Source: Methylogaea oryzae (GTDB lineage: Bacteria; Pseudomonadota; Gammaproteobacteria; Methylococcales; Methylococcaceae). Taken from it: a stretch of 64,000 nt of DNA. Shown here in pieces: positions 19,184-30,223 of this stretch (positions within the stretch are counted from its first letter, which is position 1; each line of letters starts with the position of its first letter). The stretch lies in assembly GCF_019669985.1 (NCBI RefSeq), contig NZ_AP019782.1:3900001-3964000 (forward strand), in the 5' to 3' direction. Under the pieces are notes generated by a model. The model was not told the origin of the DNA. It saw nothing but the letters and a program-made list of their open reading frames with translations, and did no database searches. Position numbers and translations under genes: made by a program.

Positions 19184-19540
19184 TTAGCTTCCAATCACGC
19201 GGGTCTGCACGGTGCTGACCATGGGCGGTCCCTGGGGGATTTGCTCGGCACTCTGGCACAGGCCAGGGCCGGCCCCCGGCGCCGGCAGCAAAGCCACCGG
19301 CTGGCCGCCCACCAGGAAGCGGGTGGAAGGCATCAGCCACTTCACCGTCACGCAGGGCTGCGGCTTGGTGCCGGCGCCGACGGGAATCTGGAACGGGCAA
19401 CCGGCGACGGTTATCACGCCGGCCATGGTCGCCACGGGCTGGCCGCTGACCAGCACCCGCGGCTGGGACGGGGCGATGGTGGCCGGCGCGCCGTGGGTGC
19501 ACTGCGCCACCGCGTTCACATGCAACAAAAATCCGGGCAT
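19184..19540 (-). CDS. PAAR-like spike-tip protein
   Basis: 118 residues. Short glycine/proline-rich hairpins such as SQPRVLVSGQPVATM and RFLVGGQPVALLPAPGAG, together with GVITVAGCPFQIP, are typical of PAAR-like (DUF4280/Afp10-type) proteins that sharpen the tip of the spike. Family members often bind a metal through Cys/His; Cys and His are present here (QCTHG, AGCPF). The gene sits between gpV and gp25, as expected for a tip protein. Confidence 0.82.
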   Translation of the reverse strand: MPGFLLHVNAVAQCTHGAPATIAPSQPRVLVSGQPVATMAGVITVAGCPFQIPVGAGTKPQPCVTVKWLMPSTRFLVGGQPVALLPAPGAGPGLCQSAEQIPQGPPMVSTVQTRVIGS

Positions 19541-19550
19541 TCCCTACCTC

Positions 19551-20078
19551 CTATTTGACGATGGTGAGCGCGCCGCCGTTGAAATCGATGGACGGCCCGA
19601 CCAGGGTGATCATGGCGCCCTTGCCGTTCTGGATATAGATGCCCGTGTCGTTGACGATGAGCGTGGCGCCGGTGGTGCTTTTCAGCATGATGCCGCCGGT
19701 GGGACCGGGCAGGTCGCTGATGGCCACAGTGTTTTGCCCGGCCGTCTGCATGACGATGCTGGGCGATATGGGCAGGCCGGCGAAAGCGAGGGTCGGTGCA
19801 TCGCCGGTGGCGAAGCGGCAGCCGGTCCAGATGGGTTTTCCCGGATTGCCCTGCTCGAACTCCACCCACACCCCCGCGCCGATGGGCGGCACCATGTAGA
19901 CCCCCATGGGCGCGCCGGTGGGGCCAGCCAGGGGAGCGCAGGCCTCGCACCAACTGGAGGGCACCGGCCCCAGCACGTCCGGCACCATGCACATGATGCG
20001 TCCGCGCAGTTCCGGGTCGATGTTCTGCACCACGGTACCGCGGTATTTACCCCAGAATTTGCCGTCGGAATCGCTCAT
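19551..20078 (-). CDS. gpV-like baseplate spike protein (OB-fold and beta-helix part)
   Basis: 175 residues. The segment YRGTVVQNIDPELRGRIMC with VGVWVEFEQGNPGKPIWTG-like sequence is the gpV/VgrG OB-fold hallmark. The C-terminal third (TAGQNTVAISDL, GGIMLKSTTGATLIVNDTGI, GAMITLVGPSIDFNGGAL) is a regular beta-helix ending, as in the spike needle. Together with the gpD-like gene immediately upstream, with 4-nt overlap, it represents one VgrG/Afp8 spike split into two polypeptides. Confidence 0.9.
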   Translation of the reverse strand: MSDSDGKFWGKYRGTVVQNIDPELRGRIMCMVPDVLGPVPSSWCEACAPLAGPTGAPMGVYMVPPIGAGVWVEFEQGNPGKPIWTGCRFATGDAPTLAFAGLPISPSIVMQTAGQNTVAISDLPGPTGGIMLKSTTGATLIVNDTGIYIQNGKGAMITLVGPSIDFNGGALTIVK

Positions 20079-21205
20079 ACCGGCACCTTCGGTGTATTGG
20101 AAATCAGCCCGTCGCGGCTGAGCTGGAAGCTTTGCTTGTATTCGCCGCGCTTGATGTTGTGGGTAACGCTGTTGACGTAGTAGAGACCGTCGTAGGCCAG
20201 ACCGGCGCCGCGCACCCCCACCATCATGCGCGAACGCAGCACCTGGCCGTAGCGCAGTACGTCCAGGGAGCCGGAAACGCTGATGGCGTCGGACGCCTCG
20301 AACATCATGCCGAGAATCTTCTGCGCCGCCTTGAGGGGATTCTGCGAGGCGCCGTCCTTGGCGAATTCGATTTTGGCCGGCGGCGTCAGCCGGGCGCCCA
20401 TGGGCGGGCGCAGAATGCTGATGTCGGGAACGGGAATGGGGATCGGTATCTTGTGAGTCACCGGGTCCATGATGGTGAAAACCACCACCTTTTTCGCCAG
20501 CCCGTCCAGACTGAAGCTGAGCGACTCCACATTGGTATGGGCATCCATGTTGACGTTGAGCGCCGGCTGCGGAACCGGAATACGGATGTCCGGCCCGAAA
20601 TAGGCGATGCTCTGGCCGGGCGCCGGCCCCGGCTCCACGTAGAACACGTAGCCGGCGTCCTGGGCAAGGCGCCGGATATAGCCCCGGTCGGTGCCGTTCA
20701 TATGGGTCGGGATTTCGTTGGTGGGGATCGGCACATCCGGCGGTATGGGCGGGATGACGATGGGCACGATGCCGAACACCGCATACTTGGCCAATATGAC
20801 GTAAATCCGCGCCACCTCCGGCATGGCGGGATAGCGCATGAACGGCATTTCCAGAATGTCCATCAGCACGCTCAAATCCTCGCCGGTGATGGTGAGGGTC
20901 GATTGCCCCGGCTCGTTGCTGGGGGCGAGCTCCTGGCGGGTGACGATGCCGTCCATCAACACATTGGGAAAGCCGTTCACCGTCGCCACGATGACGACCC
21001 GCGTCACCATGGGATCGAAATAACCCGCCGGCAGCATACTGGTCAGCAGCGGCGAGTTCTTACTGACGGCAAAGCCGATCTGGAAACCGCTGCGGTCCTT
21101 GGAGCTGGTCACCTGCACGCTTTGCAGCGCGTTCATCACCGACTCCGGCGCCGGCACGGGCACCGCCGGGCCGATGAGCAGCGTGAGGTGGACGCCTTTA
21201 AGCAT
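20075..21205 (-). CDS. gpD-like baseplate hub protein
   Basis: 376 residues, matching the phage late control D (gpD/gp27-like hub) half of a VgrG. Features include the N-terminal SVQVTSSKDRSGFQIGFAV, DGIVTRQELAPSNEPGQSTL with TITGEDLSVLMD, RRLAQDAGYVFYVEP, and a C-terminal LYYVNSVTHNIKRGEYKQSF. Several Pro-rich loops (VIPPIPPDVPIPTNEIP) interrupt the fold. It overlaps the LysM gene by 8 nt and the gpV gene by 4 nt, so translation is probably coupled. Confidence 0.88.
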   Translation of the reverse strand: MLKGVHLTLLIGPAVPVPAPESVMNALQSVQVTSSKDRSGFQIGFAVSKNSPLLTSMLPAGYFDPMVTRVVIVATVNGFPNVLMDGIVTRQELAPSNEPGQSTLTITGEDLSVLMDILEMPFMRYPAMPEVARIYVILAKYAVFGIVPIVIPPIPPDVPIPTNEIPTHMNGTDRGYIRRLAQDAGYVFYVEPGPAPGQSIAYFGPDIRIPVPQPALNVNMDAHTNVESLSFSLDGLAKKVVVFTIMDPVTHKIPIPIPVPDISILRPPMGARLTPPAKIEFAKDGASQNPLKAAQKILGMMFEASDAISVSGSLDVLRYGQVLRSRMMVGVRGAGLAYDGLYYVNSVTHNIKRGEYKQSFQLSRDGLISNTPKVPV

Positions 21206-21521
21206 TGGGCATGCCCGGTATGCCTTCCGGCAGGGTGATGCGGAGCCGCCGCCCGGCGGTCTCCGTCAAAGCCTGCGGACGCATGGCGCCGTTGGCGTCG
21301 GCGATGCGCCAGAAAGCCTCGGGGTCGCCCAAATATTTCGCCGCGACCTGGTCCAGGCGCTCGCCTTCGTTCACGACATGCTCTTGCAGCAGGACAAAGC
21401 GTTCCGGCGCCGGCAGGAAACGGCGGCGCAGATAAACCCGCGTTTGGCCGTCCTCGCTTTGCAGGGTTGCGGTTTCGACGCCGTAGTAACGGCTGGTGGG
21501 AAGAAAGTTATAGGTGGTCAT
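21198..21521 (-). CDS. LysM-domain tail protein
   Basis: 107 residues, with a LysM-type segment at the C-terminal half (EHVVNEGERLDQVAAKYLGD, then PEAFWRIADANGAMRPQAL). In contractile systems LysM domains sit next to the tube-to-hub adaptor; in Afp7 the LysM is fused to the tube-cap protein, while here it is a separate gene directly downstream of that protein. The N-terminus (TTYNFLPTSRYYGVETATL) is typical of this small eCIS protein. Confidence 0.87.
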   Translation of the reverse strand: MTTYNFLPTSRYYGVETATLQSEDGQTRVYLRRRFLPAPERFVLLQEHVVNEGERLDQVAAKYLGDPEAFWRIADANGAMRPQALTETAGRRLRITLPEGIPGMPNA

Positions 21522-21530
21522 GGCCTGTCC

Positions 21531-22184
21531 TTATGGAATTCCCGTGATGCCCAAGGCCCCGAACGATCCGGCCCGGTTCTTCGCCGCCAACTGCTCCTTG
21601 GCCTGGAGATAGGCCATGAACAAGCTGCCGCCCTTGACGTCGAATCCCAGGTCGTCCACCGTCAGCACGCGCATGCCCAGGCTGATCTTGGCGCGGATGG
21701 GATTGAGCGAAGTGTCGAAAGCCTCTTCGGTGATGCTGAACTCGGTGATCCGCACCGGCGCGATGCGGTTGGGACCGAAAATGAACACCGTCAGCGGTGT
21801 TTGGGCCGGCAGGATTTCCAGCGAACCGGAAGCCGCCTCCGCATTGTTCGACGTCAAATGGGCGCTGCTGGGATAAACGATGACCTCCAACGCCGCCAGC
21901 AAGGGGTGCAGGCCCAATTGCACGGTCTGGCTGTCGGCCGTTTCCAATTGGTCGGTGGCATCGATTTCCGCGTCCAACTTGATGGTCTCCGTCGGCGGCC
22001 CCTTCAAACGCAACGCCTCGATGTGGTCGCCGCTTTCCTGCCCGACGCCTTTGATCTGTAAAGTGCGGCTGAGCGTGTCCGGGTTGTATTGCAGCGGAAT
22101 GACGCTCAGCACCGTACCTGTCTGGGGCTCCAGCAAAGCGAGGCCGCCTTTGAGCAGACGGGGGGAGTTGGGGAAGGAGCTCAT
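21531..22184 (-). CDS. Contractile injection system tube-cap protein (Afp7-like, CIS_tube)
   Basis: 217 residues. The family's hallmark IPLQYNPDTLSRTLQIKG near residue 30 and IKLDAEIDATDQLE, VFIFGPNRIAPVRITEF and SLNPIRAKISLGMRVL later on identify the tube adaptor that joins the spike hub to the first inner tube ring. The LysM that is fused in Afp7 is in the next gene. It lies 5 bp downstream of the DUF4157/His-Cys protein. Confidence 0.9.
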   Translation of the reverse strand: MSSFPNSPRLLKGGLALLEPQTGTVLSVIPLQYNPDTLSRTLQIKGVGQESGDHIEALRLKGPPTETIKLDAEIDATDQLETADSQTVQLGLHPLLAALEVIVYPSSAHLTSNNAEAASGSLEILPAQTPLTVFIFGPNRIAPVRITEFSITEEAFDTSLNPIRAKISLGMRVLTVDDLGFDVKGGSLFMAYLQAKEQLAAKNRAGSFGALGITGIP

Positions 22185-22189
22185 AGCGT

Positions 22190-24742
22190 TTACCTGTCGA
22201 AGTGGGCGTGAACGCGGTAATTGGCGCCGTCGAGAGACTCGCTGTTAACCAGCGGGCGAAACGGCGGTTTCCACTCCATCTGCACGATCAAGTCGTCCGC
22301 ATCCGGCCAATCGGCATCGAAGACCTGCACCGACAACGGCGCAGCCATGGGCAAATAACCGGCGGGCGACAGCGTGAATGCGTAGGACTGCCCGTCGTTG
22401 AGCTTCACGGTTTTGGTGGTTTCGGTATGCCCCTTGGCGGCCACGCGGGAATAGACCTCGTCCGCACCCAGCCAATCCTCCGTTTTGACCACCTGCACGT
22501 CGATCATAATGGCGCGCTTGCCCAGGGCGTCTTCACAAGCGCTACGCGCCTTAACCAGGTTTTCCAGCACGCGGACGTCACCCTTGGCGGCATCGATGGC
22601 GGTGGTGAGCTGGCCGGACAGCGCGACGATCTCCGGCCCCTCCAGCGCCGGCGGGCGTTGCTGCAACTCCTCGCCGAAGGTGTCTCCGGCGGCCAGCAGG
22701 TCGGTGCGGATAGACTCGTCGTCGCCGGCCAATTGGCCGATAGCGCCGGCCAAATGGGTAATCACGCCGATTATTTCCGTTGCCGTCATCTTGGCTGGAC
22801 GTTGGCGCAAATCGTCTTCGAGCGTTTGCCAGTCCGCCGTCAGGTCACGAATCATTTCGGCGTCGTCGCTGGGCAGCTTTTTGATGCGGCGGCTCACGCT
22901 GGCGATGCTGGTGAAAACCTCGGGCATGGCCATACTGGCCGGCTTGACCGAAACCGTGGGCTGATGTGCCGGCTGCTCATAAGTGGACGCTCCAAAAAAG
23001 TCGGCATTGCTTTCGTCGGGTTTCAGGGGCTGGTCCGCTTCGTCCGTCAGCACCCGATCCACCGTGTAGTTGGTCTTGTTGACTTCCAATTGGTAGAGAA
23101 CGAGGCCTTTTGGCTGCGGCGTTCGGCTGACGATGCGCCAGGGGTACATGTCCGGACGCGCCATCTGTGGATCACCCCAAGTTTGGGCCTCGGCCAAGGC
23201 CTGCTGGTCGCTACCCGGCGGGGCGGTAACGCGAAACTTGTAGGGATTGAGCACGGTGCGTTTGGCGCCGCGGCCCAACAGCGCCTTCCATTTTTTTTCC
23301 GATAGGAAGGGGTACTTTGCGCGGAATTGGGCGAGCTGCTGCGCAGCGGTAAGATTGGCCACGCCGGGAATTTCCAGGTAATAAACCGCCAAGGCTTCTT
23401 CCGCCTTGATGACCTCCCGCCTGGCGTTCTTGGTCGAACTGTATTGCTGCTTATGGGTTGGGGCGGTCACTTGGCCTTCGCCGCCGAAAGCTTGATCCAG
23501 TTGATCGAGCATTGCCGTGCTGCGGCCGATGTTGCAGCCTTTGATATGAATGGTGGAATTGCGGTCGATCAGGCCAGCCGGCAGGGTGAACAGCCGCGGC
23601 TGCGTGGCCAGCGCGTTTTTCAACTGGGCGTAGGTGATATGGTGGGCGTTCTTGTCCCGGCTCGCCTCGTCGCCGGCCGTCAAGGGAAACGACAGGGTGC
23701 CGTCCTCGGCGGCATGGGACACCAGATAAATATTGCCGATGGCAACCTCGCGCGGGTTGAGCCCGCGCAGATAATCGAAGACGGACTCCAAATTGCGATG
23801 ACTGGCATCGTCGATCAAAGCGTCGTTCTTCACCTGGCTGGAAAAATAATCGTGTGCCGCCGTGTAAAAGCGGTTGGCGTTACCGCGCCGGTCGGCGCCC
23901 ATAATGAACACCAGGTTCAGCCGGCGGCGCGGCTTGCCCTGCGCCACGGGGGCCGGTGGCGCGGCTTTGCGGGCGACTTGCTGCAATGCGCTATAACGGT
24001 TGATGCTCGGCCGCGGCAGAGCCGGGTTGTTTGCCACCATCCAGTCGCCCATGGCATCCGCTTCGCGTTCCGGCGCGCCGTCGGCGGCGGCAACGAATCG
24101 CTTGAATTGTGCCGGTAACGGGCCGGCGAGCTGGGCAGCGATGGCCGGTGCGGGTTCTTCCGTCTGGTCCGGCGGTTGCGCAGGGACTTCTGCCCCGGCG
24201 GCAGCGGGCAGATCGACTTGCTCGGAGGCCACGTTCGGCGTGGCATCATCGTCTTTCTCTTGCCTGGCTTCGGACTCGTCGGCTGCAGGGTCCTTCAAGC
24301 GCTGCACGGCAGCATCGGGCGCTCCCTGCTGCTGCACCACATGGGTCAATTCATGGCTCAGCAGCTTAAGACCGGCCGGCGTTTTGGGCGTATAGCGGCC
24401 GGCACCGAAAACCACGTCACGGCCGGAAGTAAAAGCCAACGCATTGAGCGATTGCGCTGCTTGGGCGGCTTTGGCGTCCGCATGGATCCGCACCTGGCTG
24501 AAGTCCCGCCCGAACCTGGACTCGACCAAGGCCCGCGTCCCCCCATCCAGCGGTTGACCGGGGGAGTTCAAAACATCCGTCAGCGCTGCGACAGAAGCGT
24601 TGCCTGAAGCAGACGAGCTGTCCGCTTTACGTTGCACCACGGCTGTTTCGCTCGGCTGCCGCCGCAGCAAGGCTGCGTTGGCAGCAGAAGCCGTCGTTGC
24701 GTTTAGAGCGCTTGTGCTTTGGCTGGTGATGGCGGCGCGCAT
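22190..24742 (-). CDS. DUF4157 protein with caspase-like His/Cys domain, candidate eCIS cargo
   Basis: 850 residues. DUF4157 occupies about 55-140: VLNSPGQPLD, FSQVRIHADAKAAQAAQSLN, and the zincin-like HELTH (130-134). A low-complexity acidic/proline linker follows. Residues about 274-460 form an alpha/beta domain with alternating hydrophobic strands: RLNLVFIMGADRRG (274-287), IGNIYLVSHAAEDGTLSF with His343, and STIHIKGCNIGRS with Cys403. A His after a hydrophobic strand and a Cys after a later one is how clan CD peptidases (caspase, gingipain, CHAT) are built; assigning it there is inference. The C-terminus (about 745-830) is a beta-rich domain ending in DADWPDADDLIVQMEW. DUF4157 is known to mark cargo of extracellular injection systems. 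No immunity-like gene is adjacent. Confidence 0.75.
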   Translation of the reverse strand: MRAAITSQSTSALNATTASAANAALLRRQPSETAVVQRKADSSSASGNASVAALTDVLNSPGQPLDGGTRALVESRFGRDFSQVRIHADAKAAQAAQSLNALAFTSGRDVVFGAGRYTPKTPAGLKLLSHELTHVVQQQGAPDAAVQRLKDPAADESEARQEKDDDATPNVASEQVDLPAAAGAEVPAQPPDQTEEPAPAIAAQLAGPLPAQFKRFVAAADGAPEREADAMGDWMVANNPALPRPSINRYSALQQVARKAAPPAPVAQGKPRRRLNLVFIMGADRRGNANRFYTAAHDYFSSQVKNDALIDDASHRNLESVFDYLRGLNPREVAIGNIYLVSHAAEDGTLSFPLTAGDEASRDKNAHHITYAQLKNALATQPRLFTLPAGLIDRNSTIHIKGCNIGRSTAMLDQLDQAFGGEGQVTAPTHKQQYSSTKNARREVIKAEEALAVYYLEIPGVANLTAAQQLAQFRAKYPFLSEKKWKALLGRGAKRTVLNPYKFRVTAPPGSDQQALAEAQTWGDPQMARPDMYPWRIVSRTPQPKGLVLYQLEVNKTNYTVDRVLTDEADQPLKPDESNADFFGASTYEQPAHQPTVSVKPASMAMPEVFTSIASVSRRIKKLPSDDAEMIRDLTADWQTLEDDLRQRPAKMTATEIIGVITHLAGAIGQLAGDDESIRTDLLAAGDTFGEELQQRPPALEGPEIVALSGQLTTAIDAAKGDVRVLENLVKARSACEDALGKRAIMIDVQVVKTEDWLGADEVYSRVAAKGHTETTKTVKLNDGQSYAFTLSPAGYLPMAAPLSVQVFDADWPDADDLIVQMEWKPPFRPLVNSESLDGANYRVHAHFDR

Positions 24743-24858
24743 AACTTATGCCCTCGGCAATCCACTGCCGCGACACGTCGAAGATTTCCGTTTAGGGAAA
24801 TACCGCTTTTTGTCGATGGTTCCAATCGCCATGGTTAGCCGTGCAAGTAATATCACGA

Positions 24859-27800
24859 TCAGCGATGCCTCTTAGCCGCCCTAGCCTTGATGTCTTCCTG
24901 GATCAGGCGGCGCAACTCGCCTTCGGTTTGCACCATTTTTTCCCACACCTCCTTCCCGTAAGCCCGTAACCCTTCCCTCCAATTCGCCCAGCGCCGGCTG
25001 CCTTTGGAAGAGTTGAGTACCTTTTCCATCAACCGCAAATTGTCCACACGGCTGAGAACCGCCTGCTGGTCGTCCCAAAACAGGTCGTTGTAACGCTCGA
25101 ATTCGACGATTTCTTCGATGGGTACGATATGGTCGATGCTGGGTTCCTGGGCTTTCTTCCCGGACATTTCGTCCAGGCCCCGAGCTCTACGGATCACCTC
25201 CTTGGCCGCTGCATCCGAAAACGAGTAAGCGCGGGCTTTTTGGTAAGGACTAACTTCCAGTTCGGCGAGCTGTTTCTGTAGCTCGGTCCCCTCTTTCGCA
25301 GCATTTTCCGCCTCTTTGGCCAGTTGGGCTTTCTGACGGTCCAATGCCGTCCTTTCCTCCGGGGCCAAACGCTGTTTGCCGCGTTGCACCGCCTCCTGAA
25401 TCTCGCTGTAAATCTGGGTTTTAAGCGCTTGGTTGTCGGCGATTTGCGACAAAACACGGTTTTTGGCGGCAACCTTGGGATCTATAGCCACCGGCTTAGC
25501 GGCAGGTTCAGCCGATGCGGTTTTTTCGGCGGCAGAAGGTTTTTCCGCCGCTGCGGCGGGCTCCTCGTTGGCGGCGACCTTTTTCGCTTCGGCCAGCAAT
25601 TCGCCAGGAGAGGAGGGCTTTTTCTTGGCCACTGCATCTGCGGCAGCGAGTTTTTTACCGGGCAAGTTCTTAGCTGGCTTGCCGGCCGCTTCCATGACAG
25701 GCCCTTTTGCGGGGGCGCCCTTGCCAGGGGCTCCAACGCCTCCCCTAGGCGCACTGGCACCGCCTGAAGTCCCCTCCATCATCATGATGTTTCCCGGAAC
25801 TTGCTCAACCGGCATGCGGATCACCATACCGCCCTCCGTCACGTAATCCGCCGTAGCGGGCGTGTCCAACAAGGTGGTTTTGATTTTGCCGCCGCCTTTC
25901 TGCATGACCTCCAACAATCCGGGGGAACGGGGCCCCGGCGGCTTGAGATTGGCCGCTTTGCCGGCTTTGTGGAACAGTATCGCCAGGATGATGTCGACGC
26001 CGGCCTTGCTGACCGCTGTGGCCAACAATTCGGCGGCTTGATCGAGATCCTGTTCCGAAGTCGCGCCGGAGGCTTTTTTGGAAAAGGCGATGAGCAGTTT
26101 GACAATGTCGATGGCCTCACGCCCGACCATCAATACGGTGGCGGCAATCAATCCCCCAACGATGATGTCGGCGACCCACCCCACCGGCGTGGTCTGTGAA
26201 ACGACGTAAGCGGCAGTAAACCCAACCATCATCGCGATGGCCTCGGGGGTCAGCAGCTCTTTGAGCCGCTCCCAACCCTGACCGGGCAGTTTGCGGAAAG
26301 ACCGGGTGATGGACTCGAAGATTTTGGCGCCCGTGGACATTTTTAATATGGGGTTTTCCTCTTCGCCGACGTCGAATTTGGCTCGTTCCTCGGGGAAGCG
26401 CGTTACCCACGCGACATACAGCGCTTGCCGCAGTTGCTCCAACTTCATCTCACCGTATTGCTCCGCTTGGCGCGAGCTCATCATCAGCGCCTGCAACTGG
26501 CTCTTGTCTATCTGCGCGAGGGTAGTTTCCAGCTCCTTGGCCGGCAAATCCTTGAGTACGCGATAGGCTTTGGCAGTGGACCATTTCTCGACGATCTTCC
26601 CGCCATCCCCCTGCGGCAAGGATTGGTTGGCCGGCTCAAAATACGTGTGCACACGAGTGGCCGCCCCGCCGGGCAAAGCCGGCAAAATGGCGCGGATCAG
26701 TGCGCGCTGGTCCTCGGGTAACGCGGCTTTATCCATGGCGTCGTCTAGCGCGTCCAACTTGCCGGTGGTAACGCCATTGCGGCTCATGTGCACAGCGCCG
26801 ATAGCAGCCGCCATCCGGTTCTTGCTTGCCTCCCCGAGCGGGTTGGCGGCATCGATATGCAGCATCAGCGATTCAAGGTTCGCGTCCTGCACATCTTTGA
26901 GCGTCTTCAACATCGCCGCCATCGACATGCCGTTGAGCTCCTGCAATACCGCGCCGAACAGCCCCTTCTGTATTCGTTGCGCGATCGAATCGGCCGGAAC
27001 TTTACCCTTGGCGGCAGCGGCGGTAGGGCCAGGGTTGCTGGGCGCCTCGACAGTGGTGCGCAGCCCTAGCAACTCCAACAATTCGGCGCGCAACGATTCG
27101 TCGGCGATTTGAGCCCGGAAATACTGGCCCAAAGCGTCCTTGCTTTTCGGTGCAAGCCGCTTCGCCAATCCATTCCGTAAGTTCTCAGGGACGCTTTTGA
27201 ACAAGGCGCGCAGGCTTTGCTGCCAAGCATCCTGGCTGGCGGCGTCGTTACCTTTGGGCTTGGCTTTCAGGCGTTGCAGTATTTTTTCATCGAAGGTCGC
27301 CGGCTCTTTCTCGGAGCGAGCAAGGTATGCTCCGCATGCCCACCCCACGCTGGCTGCCTGTCCGGCAACCACGCGCTGCGCCAACCGATCCGCTTCCGCT
27401 TCGGCGGGGTCGTTGGCGTCACCGATACGTAAACATGGCGCTACTGCGGGTGCGGTAAAGCGTTGCTGGATTACATGAGCCAACTCGTGCGCCATTAGGC
27501 GCCGCCCTTCCGCTGTATTGGGCGCATATTGACCGGAATCGAACACCACGTTTTTGCCTACCGTATAGGCCAAAGCGTTGACCGCTTGTGCCGATTCCGC
27601 CGCTTTTCCATCCGTATGGACACGCACATCGCTGAAATCCTGCGCGTACCGGGATTCCATGTAAACGCGGGTCGCAGCGTCCAGCGGCTGACCAGGCGAG
27701 TTCAAGACCTCATACACGCTGGATGGAACGACTATCGACGGATGTTGCGACATAGCCTTACGCTGCAACACACCGTGTTTACTCCCAAACGCCCCGCACT

Positions 27801-27912
27801 CGTCAGCCTCCAACGTGGGGTTACGGCACTCACTCTGGCGTTGCAAAACGCTGGATTTCACCGACGCCGATGGTGCGGCGGGTTGTAGCGCTAGCGAAGC
27901 CGACTTGCTCAT
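24859..27912 (-). CDS. DUF4157 protein with C-terminal HNH-type nuclease, candidate eCIS toxin
   Basis: 1017 residues. DUF4157 lies near 65-150 (VLNSPGQPLD, FSDVRVHTDGKAAESAQAVN, HELAH at 142-146). A second DUF4157-associated stretch DPAEAEADRLAQRVV follows. The helical middle contains a hydrophobic hairpin at about 558-597 and further hydrophobic helices to 650, which could insert in a membrane. A Lys/Ala/Pro-rich linker (715-815) and a charged coiled coil (840-890) precede the C-terminal domain. There, IDHIVP (Asp927-His928), DNLRL (Asn958) and LNSSKGSR (Asn967, Lys970) match the HNH fold pattern. A DNA- or RNA-cleaving effector is the best guess. Base composition is visibly less GC-rich than the structural genes, suggesting later acquisition. 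It overlaps the small gene upstream by 4 nt. Confidence 0.82.
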   Translation of the reverse strand: MSKSASLALQPAAPSASVKSSVLQRQSECRNPTLEADECGAFGSKHGVLQRKAMSQHPSIVVPSSVYEVLNSPGQPLDAATRVYMESRYAQDFSDVRVHTDGKAAESAQAVNALAYTVGKNVVFDSGQYAPNTAEGRRLMAHELAHVIQQRFTAPAVAPCLRIGDANDPAEAEADRLAQRVVAGQAASVGWACGAYLARSEKEPATFDEKILQRLKAKPKGNDAASQDAWQQSLRALFKSVPENLRNGLAKRLAPKSKDALGQYFRAQIADESLRAELLELLGLRTTVEAPSNPGPTAAAAKGKVPADSIAQRIQKGLFGAVLQELNGMSMAAMLKTLKDVQDANLESLMLHIDAANPLGEASKNRMAAAIGAVHMSRNGVTTGKLDALDDAMDKAALPEDQRALIRAILPALPGGAATRVHTYFEPANQSLPQGDGGKIVEKWSTAKAYRVLKDLPAKELETTLAQIDKSQLQALMMSSRQAEQYGEMKLEQLRQALYVAWVTRFPEERAKFDVGEEENPILKMSTGAKIFESITRSFRKLPGQGWERLKELLTPEAIAMMVGFTAAYVVSQTTPVGWVADIIVGGLIAATVLMVGREAIDIVKLLIAFSKKASGATSEQDLDQAAELLATAVSKAGVDIILAILFHKAGKAANLKPPGPRSPGLLEVMQKGGGKIKTTLLDTPATADYVTEGGMVIRMPVEQVPGNIMMMEGTSGGASAPRGGVGAPGKGAPAKGPVMEAAGKPAKNLPGKKLAAADAVAKKKPSSPGELLAEAKKVAANEEPAAAAEKPSAAEKTASAEPAAKPVAIDPKVAAKNRVLSQIADNQALKTQIYSEIQEAVQRGKQRLAPEERTALDRQKAQLAKEAENAAKEGTELQKQLAELEVSPYQKARAYSFSDAAAKEVIRRARGLDEMSGKKAQEPSIDHIVPIEEIVEFERYNDLFWDDQQAVLSRVDNLRLMEKVLNSSKGSRRWANWREGLRAYGKEVWEKMVQTEGELRRLIQEDIKARAAKRHR

Positions 27913-28162
27913 GAGCCGATACCTCGATACAGCGCCCCGGCGATCTGCCGCCCCAGCGCGGAAGGGCTGCTACCGGCCTGGAACTGCATGGAAGGGCCGG
28001 CAAGGGACGGCATTGCACCACCGCCGGTGAGGGGGGAAGACAAACCGCCCTCGCTCAGCAGCCGGGCCAGCTCGGCTTCGACGGCAGCGTGCAGCAAGCG
28101 TTTCTGGCCGGGAGGAAGGTCGAGTCCCTCCAGTATCAGTCGCTCGATGTGCAGGTTGACGT

Positions 28163-28166
<4 letters not shown>
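27909..28166 (-). CDS. Small conserved eCIS protein of unknown function
   Basis: 85 residues. The opening (NLHIERLILEGLDLPPGQKR, then LHAAVEAELARLL) is an amphipathic helix pair, followed by a Gly/Ser-rich linker and a short helix ALGRQIAGALYRGI. Proteins of this size and pattern accompany DUF4157 genes in eCIS loci. It overlaps the ATPase gene and the DUF4157-HNH gene by 4 nt each, so the three are translationally coupled. A cargo adaptor or chaperone role is possible but is inference from position only. Confidence 0.7.
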
Positions 28167-30219
<2,053 letters not shown>

Positions 30220-30223
<4 letters not shown>

